Shown piece after piece: positions 1 through 7,454 of a DNA stretch of 8,801 nucleotides. Numbering within the stretch: position 1 is the first letter of the stretch; the number at the start of each line of letters is the position of its first letter. The notes beneath the pieces are model-generated. The model was not told the DNA's origin and did no database searches. It saw only the letters and a list, made by a program, of their open reading frames with translations. This DNA is from Gemmatimonadota bacterium (lineage in GTDB: Bacteria > Gemmatimonadota > Gemmatimonadetes > Longimicrobiales > Gaopeijiaceae), in contig PCCM01000066.1 of assembly GCA_002731735.1 (NCBI GenBank), positions 24,557-33,357 of the forward strand. Reading direction: 5' to 3'. The translations under genes and the position numbers were made by a program.

Positions 1-954
1 GGCGCACGGCCCGAAGTGGGCAGGCAGGCCATCTCCGAGAGCCAGGACGAGGTCCGGAGGGTGCTGGAGGGGGCCGACCTGGTCTTCATCACCGCCGGAA
101 TGGGTGGCGGAACAGGTACAGGAGCCGCTCCCATCATCGGGGAAATCGCTCGTGAAATGGGTGCTCTCACCATAGGTATCGTCACGAAGCCGTTCTCCTT
201 CGAGGGGAGGAAAAGGGAGCGTCAGGCCGAGCAGGGTCTAGCGGAGCTTCGCAGGACCGTCGACACGATGATCGTGGTGCCGAACGACCGCCTGTTGTCC
301 GTGGTGCCGCGGGGCACTTCCTTCCGCGACGCCATGAAGAAGGTCGACGAGGTGCTTTTGCACGCGACACAAGGGATCAGCGATCTGATCCGGGTTTCGG
401 GTGAGGTGAACGTGGACTTTGCGGACGTTCGAACCATCATGGCTTGCCGTGGGCCTGCCCTGATGGGTTCTGGCTTTGGAGAGGGAGACAACCGGGCGCA
501 GGAGGCCGCTCAAGAGGCCGTTTCTTCGCCGTTACTAGACGACGTATCGATCCACGGTGCGCTGGGCGTGTTGATCAACATCACGGGCGGGATGGATCTT
601 GCCATTGACGAAGTACACCAGATATCAACTATTATTCAAAAAGAGGCCGGGGATGAGGCGGAGATCATTTTCGGTGCGGTCCACGATCCGGAGTTGGAAG
701 GACAGATTCGGGTTACGGTGATCGCCACCGGCTTCGACGACGTGATTCGGCCGGACTTCGGGAAGCAAGCTCCGTCGCAGTTGCCTCAGCGTAACGTTCA
801 GCCGAATAGGCAGCAGGTACCGCAACAGGTGGCGGCAGTCGGTGGGGGATCGGCGAGTGTGGTTCCCCTTCCTCGACCGCCGGAGCGGGTTGTGACACGA
901 AAGCAGATCAGCGAGTTAGATGTTCCCACGTTCATCCGGCGCCAGATGGACTGA
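1..954 (+). CDS. ftsZ: Cell division protein FtsZ, 5'-truncated
   Basis: Tubulin-like GTPase that polymerises into the cytoplasmic Z-ring and recruits the division machinery. The frame is open from base 1 (GARPEVGRQA, the loop seen as GANPEVGR in other FtsZ), so the true start and roughly the first 70 residues lie upstream; the GTG at 16 is an internal valine, not a start. Of the 317 visible residues, 33-41 carry the tubulin signature GMGGGTGTG that binds nucleotide phosphates. Residues 65-74 are the FSFEGRKR segment. N137-V-D139-F-A-D142 is the T7 (synergy) loop that completes the GTPase site of the next subunit. The globular core ends near residue 250. A Q/P/G/V-rich linker of about 50 residues follows, and then the C-terminal peptide LDVPTFIRRQMD, the docking site for FtsA/ZipA/SepF-type partners. 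All key residues are intact. Codons at 621-645 are unusually AT-rich for this gene. Confidence 0.98.
   Translation, partial: GARPEVGRQAISESQDEVRRVLEGADLVFITAGMGGGTGTGAAPIIGEIAREMGALTIGIVTKPFSFEGRKRERQAEQGLAELRRTVDTMIVVPNDRLLSVVPRGTSFRDAMKKVDEVLLHATQGISDLIRVSGEVNVDFADVRTIMACRGPALMGSGFGEGDNRAQEAAQEAVSSPLLDDVSIHGALGVLINITGGMDLAIDEVHQISTIIQKEAGDEAEIIFGAVHDPELEGQIRVTVIATGFDDVIRPDFGKQAPSQLPQRNVQPNRQQVPQQVAAVGGGSASVVPLPRPPERVVTRKQISELDVPTFIRRQMD
605..635 (+). promoter_or_regulatory. Candidate internal promoter within ftsZ
   Basis: TTGACG (605-610, 5 of 6 matches to the sigma70 -35 consensus) and TATTAT (630-635, 5 of 6 to the -10) are separated by 19 bp, slightly longer than the preferred 17. The -10 lies in the most AT-rich patch of an otherwise GC-rich gene, where the codons ATA, TCA, ACT, ATT, ATT, CAA, AAA are used in a row. 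If real, it would give the downstream peptidase operon its own transcription. This is pattern matching by eye only; there are no expression data, and matches this good also occur by chance. Confidence 0.22.
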
Positions 955-1083
955 CACGACCGTGAGGCGGGCGCCGAAAGAACGAGAAGAGTTGGACAAG
1001 TGGGAGAAGTGGCGCGAGTGTAGTAGAGACGTGGGTCCGCACCGACAGGGTCCCTAGCGGCAACGATTGACCAAGGAGGCAGG
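955..1083 (+). other. Intergenic region ftsZ to M23 peptidase
   Basis: This 129-bp gap contains no open frame worth calling, no tRNA and no convincing rho-independent terminator: GGGTCC at 1034-1039 is followed by GGGTCCC at 1048-1054, a direct rather than inverted repeat, and there is no T-tract. TGGACA at 993-998 resembles a -35 box, but the nearest -10-like hexamer, TGTAGT at 1019-1024, is 20 bp away, so a promoter here is doubtful. Read-through from ftsZ is plausible. Confidence 0.5.
1074..1079 (+). promoter_or_regulatory. Shine-Dalgarno that fixes the M23 peptidase start
   Basis: AGGAGG lies 4 nt before the GTG at 1084. It is the strongest Shine-Dalgarno match I noticed in the window. 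The next in-frame start, ATG at 1102, is 22 nt away and too far to use it, so the GTG is preferred although the spacing is on the short side. Confidence 0.7.
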
Positions 1084-2394
1084 GTGGGCTCGGGCTCCAA
1101 GATGCTGGGATTCATAGGAGTCCTCGGGATAATGGCCTCGAGCCTGGCGTTCGTCCTGTTCTCGGAGAAAGAGGTGATCACGGTGGGGTTCGTGCCCCCG
1201 ATCTTCGCGGCCGCGCCGGAGCGGGTCGAGCTTCTAGCGCTGAAGCAGGACGAGACGCTCGGTGAGCTTCTCGAGGGCGTGCTCGACGCCAACGACCAAT
1301 ACGACTTCGTCATCGCGTTGAGGGAGCGCGCTAATCCTCGCCGCCTGAGGCCTGGTACTGAAGTCGCCTTCCGCTGGTCCACCACCACCACCTCCGAGTT
1401 GCGCGCTGTCGATGTCACAGTCGGCGCGGACCTGACCGTCCGGATGACGCCATCCGCAGCTGGTTGGATGTCGACCACGATGACTACGCCGGTCGTGACG
1501 GATACGGTGTGGGTGTCTGGCGAGATTCAGACGAATCTTTGGGATGCTGTCACCGGGAGCGAGAACAGGGAAGGGTTGGATCCCGGAAACCTGGCCGAGT
1601 TCTTCTCGGATCTCAACGATATCTTCCAGTGGCAGGTGGACTTCTCCCGGGACATCCGGTTGGGCGACTTCTTCCGGTTCTCCTACGAACGGGCGGTTCG
1701 GCCGGACGGGACCATGCGCCGCGGGCACGTGCTTTCCGCGGAGTTGGTGAATCGTGGACGCTCCTATGAGGCTGTGTGGTTCGACCCGAATGGAGACGGG
1801 AGCGGCACGTATTATGACGAGAACGGGAACTCTGTACGACTCCGGTTTCTGAAGAGCCCGATCCAATACGAACGGATCTCCAGTGGTTTCAGCAACAGCC
1901 GGTTCCATCCGGTGTTGCAGACGTGGCGGGCGCATCGGGGTGTGGACTATGCGGCGAACAGGGGGACGCCGGTGCGGGCGACCGGAAACGGCGTTGTGAT
2001 CGAACGGGAAATGCAGAGCACCTATGGCAACACGATCGTTGTGCGGCACTCCAACGGATGGACCACGCGTTATGCCCACATGAACGGCTTCGCTCCTGGG
2101 ATCCGTGTGGGCAGTGCAGTCGACCAGAGTGACCTCATTGGGTACGTGGGGATGACGGGGCTGGCCACCGGTCCGCACCTCCACTATGAGATGCGGCAGT
2201 ACGGCACCTTCAAGGATCCCGAAACGATCCAATTGCCGCCAGGCGATCCGGTGCCAGTCGACCAGTGGGCGGCTTGGGAGACACAGAGCCGTATGCGCTT
2301 GTCCCTCCTCGATCGGCTTCCTCTTCCCTGGGATACTCGGCTTGCCATGAACGACCTCGGAGAGGGTGAGGCGTCGGACGCAGGAGAGCGGTGA
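1084..2394 (+). CDS. Membrane-anchored M23 (LytM-type) peptidase, MepM-like
   Basis: Predicted zinc D,D-endopeptidase that cuts peptide cross-links in peptidoglycan. Of 436 residues, 7-27 form one hydrophobic anchor, putting the rest in the periplasm. Residues about 50-97 (QDETLGELLE... RLRPGTEV) resemble the LysM-like OapA domain of MepM/YebA-type enzymes. About 140-262 match the Csd3/MepM middle domain, and 263-382 are the M23 fold. Catalytic and zinc residues are all present: H284-x-x-x-D288, H332 in YAHM, and H365-L-H367. The enzyme should therefore be active, unlike the degenerate LytM domain of EnvC. A tail of about 50 residues after the domain has no recognised motif. There are no cysteines, which suits a periplasmic protein. 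The start is GTG with AGGAGG upstream, and the stop overlaps the next start as GTGA. Its position behind ftsZ suggests a role in division or growth of the wall, which is inference; the exact substrate is unknown. mepM is a family resemblance, not an assigned name. Confidence 0.92.
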   Translation: MGSGSKMLGFIGVLGIMASSLAFVLFSEKEVITVGFVPPIFAAAPERVELLALKQDETLGELLEGVLDANDQYDFVIALRERANPRRLRPGTEVAFRWSTTTTSELRAVDVTVGADLTVRMTPSAAGWMSTTMTTPVVTDTVWVSGEIQTNLWDAVTGSENREGLDPGNLAEFFSDLNDIFQWQVDFSRDIRLGDFFRFSYERAVRPDGTMRRGHVLSAELVNRGRSYEAVWFDPNGDGSGTYYDENGNSVRLRFLKSPIQYERISSGFSNSRFHPVLQTWRAHRGVDYAANRGTPVRATGNGVVIEREMQSTYGNTIVVRHSNGWTTRYAHMNGFAPGIRVGSAVDQSDLIGYVGMTGLATGPHLHYEMRQYGTFKDPETIQLPPGDPVPVDQWAAWETQSRMRLSLLDRLPLPWDTRLAMNDLGEGEASDAGER

Positions 2395-4421
2395 CCCTTT
2401 CTTGGCTGGCCTTTTTAATTTTGGTGGCCGGCGCCGGGGGATTCGCCGCGTGGATATATGTGCGCCGCGAACTTCCGATCCCCCGCCGGACCCTCCTCGG
2501 CACGATACGCGCATCGGTTCTCGTACTCGTGCTTCTCCTGCTCTGGGATCCGCGATTGCCCGGTGGCCCCCTAAGCGGCGGGGCCGACGGTAACTGGGTT
2601 CTGCTGGACGCGTCCACCAGCATGTCGGCGCCTGAGATGGCGGGTGGGGCTGCGGATAACTCGGCCGATGCGTCCGCTGAGGCGACGACGGGCGGCGCCA
2701 ACTGGGTCTGGGCCTTAGAGCGTGCGAGTGAACTCGCCGAGGCCGGCGCCCAAGTCTTGCTCTTTGGTGAAACCCCTCGGGTCGTCTCCTTCGCTTCTCT
2801 CGATACGCTACTCCCTGTGGCGTCCACCTCGAGACTCGCCCCTGCGCTCGCCCGGGCAGCGGAAGCCGGGGCCACGGACGTAACGGTTCTGTCGGACCTC
2901 AGACTCGACGATCCAGTGGAAGCGGAGCTCAGTCTGGGTCGATCCCCCTTTGGGGTTGAGATCGAAAGAAGCGGGGGGCCGGTCCGCAACGCGGGTGTGG
3001 CCCGCTTCGAGCTACCGGCTCGCGCCGAATCCGGGACCCCGCTCTCGGTAGGGATCGCCCTCTTTTCCGAGGGGACCGATCCGGGAGATACGATCCAGGT
3101 CGAGGTGTGGGAGGAGGAACGTCTTGTTGCGTCGGCTGGGGTGCCCGCCACGGACCCGGGCCTTCTCGCCACCGCAACGATCCGCCTACCGGCTCCTGGC
3201 GACACTGGCTGGCTCCGTTATCGTCTCCTGGTGAGCTTGCCGGGTGACCAATTCGCCCCTGACGACGCCAAATCCGCTTTCACTGAAGTCGACCCGAGCG
3301 AGGGCGGTCTGGTTCTTCTTTCTCTCGAACCCAACTGGGAGCCCCGCTTTCTACTTCCGGTACTCTCACAGATCACAGGACTCGCTTCCAGCGGATTTCT
3401 AAGCCTGAGCGGGGGCCGATACCTGCGTTTGGGCTCGAGCTCCGAGGTCGGACCACCCGTCGACGAGGACGAGGTCCGCGAGGCACTCGCGGGAGCGGAC
3501 TTCGTGGTGTTTCACGGGCTCGGAGCGGGGGCCCCCGATTGGGTGAGCACGGCCCTCGCCGAGGCCCCCAGGTCGATCGTCTTTCCGTCCGACCCAGCCG
3601 GCGCCCTGGCTTCGGGCGTGGAGGCCCGCGGCCACCTGGACGGAGAGTGGTATACGACGCCGGACCTGCCTCCATCTCCGCTGGCTGCCAGCTTATCCGG
3701 TGCAGACCTGACGGGGCTGCCGCCGTTGACCGCCATCCTGCCCCAGCGTACACCGGGAACCGCTCTAACCCCGATCCCGCTCCAGCGCCAAGGGAGTGGA
3801 CCCGCGGAAGCTGCGCTTGTGCTGGACCAAAACCAAGGGCGTCGTCGGGCGGTCGTTCTGGCATCTGGCTTTTGGCGGTGGGCGTTCCGCGAAGGCCCGG
3901 ACCGGGAGGCCTACCGTAGGTTGTGGGCTGGCGTCGCAGGGTGGCTGCTCGCATCAGCGCCGCAGGGCGGGGCCACTCCGGTACGTCCGGAAAAGCGGGT
4001 GTGGAGTTCTCGTGAGCCTATGGAGTGGCGAGCTCCCGGTTTGATCGGAGAGAGTGTCGACTTCGCGCTATCCGTCAACAACTCGGCGGGTGACTCGCTC
4101 GTGCTCGATACCACGGTCGTGGTAGATGGCGCCGGGCTCGTCGGGACTAGGGCGCTGCCCGTGGCTGAGTATTCGTACCGGGTCACGCGCCCCGGAGATG
4201 ATGGATCCATCGGGAGTGGGCGCATCGAAAGTGAGGGCCACAGCCTGGAGCTTCTCCACCGGCCCGCGGACATCTCCCCCGGGGGGTCGGATTCGGCCGA
4301 AGGAGCCCCGACTAGAGCTAGGCTCGGCCCGCCGCTACGGACCCACCCCGGCCCGTATATTCTCATCCTGGTGCTTCTGTCCGCCGAGTGGATCGGTCGC
4401 CGGCGGGGCGGGCTACGATAG
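2391..4421 (+). CDS. VWA / GATase-like membrane protein of unknown function
   Basis: A 676-residue protein of the VWA-plus-amidotransferase-like membrane family (BatA-like architecture); its cellular role is not established. Two N-terminal hydrophobic helices (about 3-23 and 39-53) flank a basic loop (R25, R26, R32, R33). A VWA-type domain spans about 68-171: MIDAS motif D73-A-S-T-S77, a T146-S-R-L-A-P segment resembling the third MIDAS loop, and VLSD169. Residues 80-103 are a low-complexity A/S/G/D insert. Beta-rich segments follow (about 200-300). A GATase-like region comes next (about 305-520), with EPNWEPRFL (313-321), ADFVVFHGLG (369-378) and ASGFWRW (491-497). The end is a short C-terminal helix (655-669) followed by GRRRGGLR. 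By the positive-inside rule, both big domains face the periplasm. The protein has no cysteine, so the GATase-like part cannot be a Cys-dependent amidotransferase. GTG start with AGGAG at 2382-2386 and GTGA coupling to the peptidase. No MoxR ATPase gene is adjacent, unlike many VWA loci. Confidence 0.78.
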   Translation: MTLSWLAFLILVAGAGGFAAWIYVRRELPIPRRTLLGTIRASVLVLVLLLLWDPRLPGGPLSGGADGNWVLLDASTSMSAPEMAGGAADNSADASAEATTGGANWVWALERASELAEAGAQVLLFGETPRVVSFASLDTLLPVASTSRLAPALARAAEAGATDVTVLSDLRLDDPVEAELSLGRSPFGVEIERSGGPVRNAGVARFELPARAESGTPLSVGIALFSEGTDPGDTIQVEVWEEERLVASAGVPATDPGLLATATIRLPAPGDTGWLRYRLLVSLPGDQFAPDDAKSAFTEVDPSEGGLVLLSLEPNWEPRFLLPVLSQITGLASSGFLSLSGGRYLRLGSSSEVGPPVDEDEVREALAGADFVVFHGLGAGAPDWVSTALAEAPRSIVFPSDPAGALASGVEARGHLDGEWYTTPDLPPSPLAASLSGADLTGLPPLTAILPQRTPGTALTPIPLQRQGSGPAEAALVLDQNQGRRRAVVLASGFWRWAFREGPDREAYRRLWAGVAGWLLASAPQGGATPVRPEKRVWSSREPMEWRAPGLIGESVDFALSVNNSAGDSLVLDTTVVVDGAGLVGTRALPVAEYSYRVTRPGDDGSIGSGRIESEGHSLELLHRPADISPGGSDSAEGAPTRARLGPPLRTHPGPYILILVLLSAEWIGRRRGGLR

Positions 4422-4443
4422 GCAGGATGGGATTGGACTGACG

Positions 4444-5367
4444 ATGGCCCGACTATTCAAGCGACGGGGTGAGAAGAAGAAGGGGCTGTGGAGGCGGGCT
4501 GTCGATCTCGCGCTGACCGACGTCCGGGTAGCCGTCGGGGGCGTCGACCACGAGTCGTTGGAGTCACTGGAGAAGCGACTTCTTACAGCTGACTTCGGCG
4601 TGGACGCGACCATGCGACTCGTTGATCATGTCGCCGCACTCGCGCGCAGAGGTAAGGTGTCCGGTGGCTCTGAATTGAGGCGCGCCCTCAGGGACGAGAT
4701 CGCCAGAATCCTGGAGCCGGCCGGATCTTCCTTTCTGCAAATAGCGGAAACCGGTACAACGGTCTATTTGATCGTTGGAGTGAACGGCGTGGGCAAGACG
4801 ACCTCCGTGGCCAAGCTTGCACACCGTATTCGGGGCGAGGGACGAAGCGTGTTGATCGCTGCGGCAGACACGTTCAGGGCAGGGGCCGTAGAGCAGCTTC
4901 GGGTGTGGTCAGAGCGGGTGGGCGCGGATTTCGTAGCGGGCCAACAAGGGGGTGATCCGGCCGCTGTGGCGTTCGACGCCATCGAGGCTGCAGAAGCCCG
5001 GGACATCGACGTTGTTTTGGTCGACACTGCGGGGCGCCTTCACACCCAGCGGAACCTCATGGAGGAGCTTCAGAAGGTCGATTGTGTGATCCGCCGGCGG
5101 TGTGAAGGGGCTCCACAGGAGTGCCTGATCGTGTTGGACGGAACGGTCGGTCAGAACGCGCTGGCTCAGGTGCGCTCCTTCAGTGGCGCGGTCGACCTGT
5201 CCGGTATCATCCTCACCAAGTTGGATGGGACGGCGCGGGGTGGTATCGTGGTGGGTCTTCAGCAGGAGTTCGGCCTACCGGTCAAGCTTGTGGGGTCCGG
5301 AGAGGGAGTCGACGACCTTTCCGACTTCGATCCTGATGATTTCGTAGAGGGGGTCTTCGAGGAGTGA
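4444..5367 (+). CDS. ftsY: Signal recognition particle receptor FtsY
   Basis: SRP-receptor GTPase that pairs with Ffh at the inner membrane and delivers ribosomes translating membrane proteins to the Sec translocon. The 307 residues are essentially the NG core: N-domain helices about 14-95, then G1 GVNGVGKTT (112-120), DTFRAGAVEQL (142-152), G3 DTAGR (194-198), NLMEELQKV (204-212), G4 TKLDG (258-262) and the closing G5 region GSGEGVDDLSDFDP (284-297). The acidic A domain of E. coli FtsY is absent. Instead, the first 20 residues are strongly basic (RLFKRRGEKKKGLWRRA) and probably form the membrane-binding helix. ATG at 4444 was chosen because homology begins there. The frame stays open upstream into the preceding gene, but that stretch does not look like protein. 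The Shine-Dalgarno is weak (GGGA at 4429-4432). The gap to the previous stop is 22 nt, and the stop overlaps the recG start. Confidence 0.97.
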   Translation: MARLFKRRGEKKKGLWRRAVDLALTDVRVAVGGVDHESLESLEKRLLTADFGVDATMRLVDHVAALARRGKVSGGSELRRALRDEIARILEPAGSSFLQIAETGTTVYLIVGVNGVGKTTSVAKLAHRIRGEGRSVLIAAADTFRAGAVEQLRVWSERVGADFVAGQQGGDPAAVAFDAIEAAEARDIDVVLVDTAGRLHTQRNLMEELQKVDCVIRRRCEGAPQECLIVLDGTVGQNALAQVRSFSGAVDLSGIILTKLDGTARGGIVVGLQQEFGLPVKLVGSGEGVDDLSDFDPDDFVEGVFEE

Positions 5368-7454
5368 ACTTTTTCAGGCTGGACAAGCCGGTCCAGTTTC
5401 TGAAGGGGGTGGGGCCGGTTCGCGCCGAGGCGTTGGGTAGGATGGGAATCGTGACCGCCCGCGATCTCCTCTACCACGTGCCGCGCCGCTACGACGATGC
5501 CTCCACGATCGAGCCGATAGAGAAACTACAGGTCGGTGCGGACGTCACGGCGGTTGGGCGGGTACGCTCCAAGGGTGTGATGCCCACGCGTAAGGGCCTT
5601 CGTATCTTTCAAGCCGTCCTGCAGGACGATTCGGGGATGATCACGTGCGCCTGGCCCGGCCAGCCCTGGCTGGAACGGAAGCTCCATGAAGGGGATCTCC
5701 TGCTGGTCACAGGGCCCGTCAAGTTCTTCCACGGGAGGCAGCTTCAGCCGCGGGAATTCACTGTGTTGGCTCGCGCAGAGGAGGACTCCCCAGCTCAGGT
5801 GGCCCAGGGGCACGTGTTTTCCACGTATCCGGCGAGTGAGGAGGTCCAGCAGTGGGTCCTTCGGGGGCTGTTCGATAAGAATCTCGACGTGCTGCTCAAG
5901 GAGGTGGCCGAAGAGGAGTATCTCACAGGGAAGGAGCGGAGCGACCTCGTTTTGCCGGGCCTCGAGGATGCCCTTGGGGAACTCCATCGGCCATCCTCGC
6001 TGGGCGCCGTGGAGACCGCCCGCCGGCGACTCGCGTTCGACGAGCTGTTCTTCCTCCAGCTCGTCCAGGCTCAGGCCCGCTACCAAGAGACCATCCTGAA
6101 GCCCGGGCTCGTGTTCGAACGCACCAACGAGTTCATCAGGCCTCTGCACGAAGCCTTGCCCTTCGAGCTAACGGGAGCACAGGCCAGGGTCCTTCGCGAG
6201 ATTTACGCCGACATGGGTTCCGACCGGAGGATGAACCGTCTCTTGCAGGGGGATGTCGGGTCGGGAAAGACGATCGTCGCCCTCTTCGCCATGCTCCTGG
6301 CCGCCGAAAGTGGACGCCAGGCGGTCCTCATGGCGCCGACGGAGCTACTCGCGGAGCAGCATGTACGCAAGCTGAGTGAGCTGGTTGAGCCTCTCGGCCT
6401 GAGCGTGCAAGTGCTGACAGGCCAGCTGAAGGCATCGGAACGCAAAGCGGCGTTGAAGGCGCTTTCTGACGGCACCGCCGTACTCACCGTAGGCACGCAC
6501 GCGCTGATCCAGGACAACGTCGAGTTTCGAGATCTCGGCCTAGTGGTAGTCGACGAACAACACCGCTTCGGCGTAAGACAACGCATGGCCCTGGGAGAAC
6601 GTGAAATTCCCCCGGATACACTCATCATGTCGGCGACGCCGATCCCCAGGTCATTGGCGATGACGTTATATGGAGATCTCGACTTGTCGCTTCTCGATGA
6701 GATGCCGAAAGGCCGAAAACCCGTGAAGACGCTGCTCCGCTACCCGAGCAAGCGAGCCGAAGTCCATCACCTCGTGGACGAGGAACTCGAGGCCGGCCGC
6801 CAGGCCTACATCGTATACCCGCTGGTGGAGGAGTCGGACAAGATGGACCTACAGTCCGCCACCGAAGAGTACGAACGCTTCTCGGCCGAGACCTTCCAGC
6901 ACCGGCGGGTCGGCCTGATTCATGGCCAACGGTCGAGCGAGGAAAAGGACGATGTCATGCGGGCCTTTCTTGCCGGAGACATCGACGTGCTGGTCGCGAC
7001 CACCGTGATCGAAGTCGGCATCGACGTGCCGAACGCGTCCGTAATGGTGGTGGAGCACGCCGAGCGCTTCGGATTGTCCCAGCTCCACCAGCTGAGGGGC
7101 CGGGTGGGGCGCGGGGCCGCGAAGAGCTACTGCATACTCATCGCCGAACCAGGTGAAGCCGCCGCCGAGCGCCTGAAGATCTTCAGAGACACGTCCGACG
7201 GCTTTGCGCTAGCCCACGCCGACCTGCGAATACGCGGGCAGGGAGACCTCTTTGGAGCCCAACAGCACGGACGGGATCCTGTTCTGCGGTTCGCTGACCT
7301 TACCAGGGATGAGGGTCTCCTGTTAGAGGCCCAGGCTCGCGCCCGGGCTCTGGTCGAGAGCGACCCCGAGTTGAGCAGCGACGGGGTCGCACGGATCAGG
7401 GCGTTGATGGACCATCGGTACGCGGAACGGCTGAAGCTTTTTTCGGTCGGGTAA
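5364..7454 (+). CDS. recG: ATP-dependent DNA helicase RecG
   Basis: Superfamily 2 double-stranded DNA translocase that regresses stalled replication forks and processes branched recombination intermediates. At 696 residues it is the usual length. FLKGVGPVRAEALGRMGI (12-29) is the typical N-terminus, and the OB-fold wedge that splits the fork covers about 55-140. Helicase motifs follow: I GDVGSGKT (296-303), Ia APTELLAEQH (324-333), II DEQH (397-400), III SATPIPRS (423-430), V VATTVIEVGIDVPNA (544-558) and VI QLRGRVGRG (576-584). The translocation (TRG) region LRIRGQGDLFGAQQHG (621-636) differs from the common RGPGE/D...GTRQxG form. The GTG start overlaps the ftsY stop as GTGA; the purine-rich AGAGGGGG at 5346-5353 (10 nt upstream) is the likely Shine-Dalgarno, because GAGGAG at 5359-5364 runs into the start codon. 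Co-expression with ftsY is likely; a functional link is not implied. Confidence 0.98.
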   Translation: MNFFRLDKPVQFLKGVGPVRAEALGRMGIVTARDLLYHVPRRYDDASTIEPIEKLQVGADVTAVGRVRSKGVMPTRKGLRIFQAVLQDDSGMITCAWPGQPWLERKLHEGDLLLVTGPVKFFHGRQLQPREFTVLARAEEDSPAQVAQGHVFSTYPASEEVQQWVLRGLFDKNLDVLLKEVAEEEYLTGKERSDLVLPGLEDALGELHRPSSLGAVETARRRLAFDELFFLQLVQAQARYQETILKPGLVFERTNEFIRPLHEALPFELTGAQARVLREIYADMGSDRRMNRLLQGDVGSGKTIVALFAMLLAAESGRQAVLMAPTELLAEQHVRKLSELVEPLGLSVQVLTGQLKASERKAALKALSDGTAVLTVGTHALIQDNVEFRDLGLVVVDEQHRFGVRQRMALGEREIPPDTLIMSATPIPRSLAMTLYGDLDLSLLDEMPKGRKPVKTLLRYPSKRAEVHHLVDEELEAGRQAYIVYPLVEESDKMDLQSATEEYERFSAETFQHRRVGLIHGQRSSEEKDDVMRAFLAGDIDVLVATTVIEVGIDVPNASVMVVEHAERFGLSQLHQLRGRVGRGAAKSYCILIAEPGEAAAERLKIFRDTSDGFALAHADLRIRGQGDLFGAQQHGRDPVLRFADLTRDEGLLLEAQARARALVESDPELSSDGVARIRALMDHRYAERLKLFSVG

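Noticed and set aside
1034..1054. GGGTCC ... GGGTCCC considered as a hairpin or operator after ftsZ
   Set aside because: The copies are in direct orientation, so they do not form a stem, and two 6-base copies are within chance expectation.
1234..2514. Long minus-strand open frame (426 codons) antisense to the M23 peptidase
   Set aside because: The + strand has an unambiguous M23 protein with all catalytic motifs; the antisense product is Arg/Pro/His-rich with no recognisable domain, as expected from a GC-rich third-position shadow.
2210..3205. Minus-strand open frame (331 codons) opposite the M23/VWA junction
   Set aside because: It spans two real + strand genes and is low-complexity Ser/Ala/Arg/Pro with no motif.
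3539..4044. Overlapping + strand open frames within the VWA gene
   Set aside because: They are alternative-frame shadows: Pro/Arg/Gly-rich and contained in a coherent 676-residue protein.
4427..4441. Four-codon reading frame (MGLD, stop) just before ftsY, considered as a leader peptide
   Set aside because: There is no Shine-Dalgarno of its own, no attenuator-like hairpin, and its length is easily reached by chance.
4126..4443. Upstream in-frame extension of ftsY from ATG 4126
   Set aside because: It lies wholly inside the VWA gene in another frame, the sequence is Pro/Gly/Ser/Arg-rich, and FtsY homology starts at 4444.
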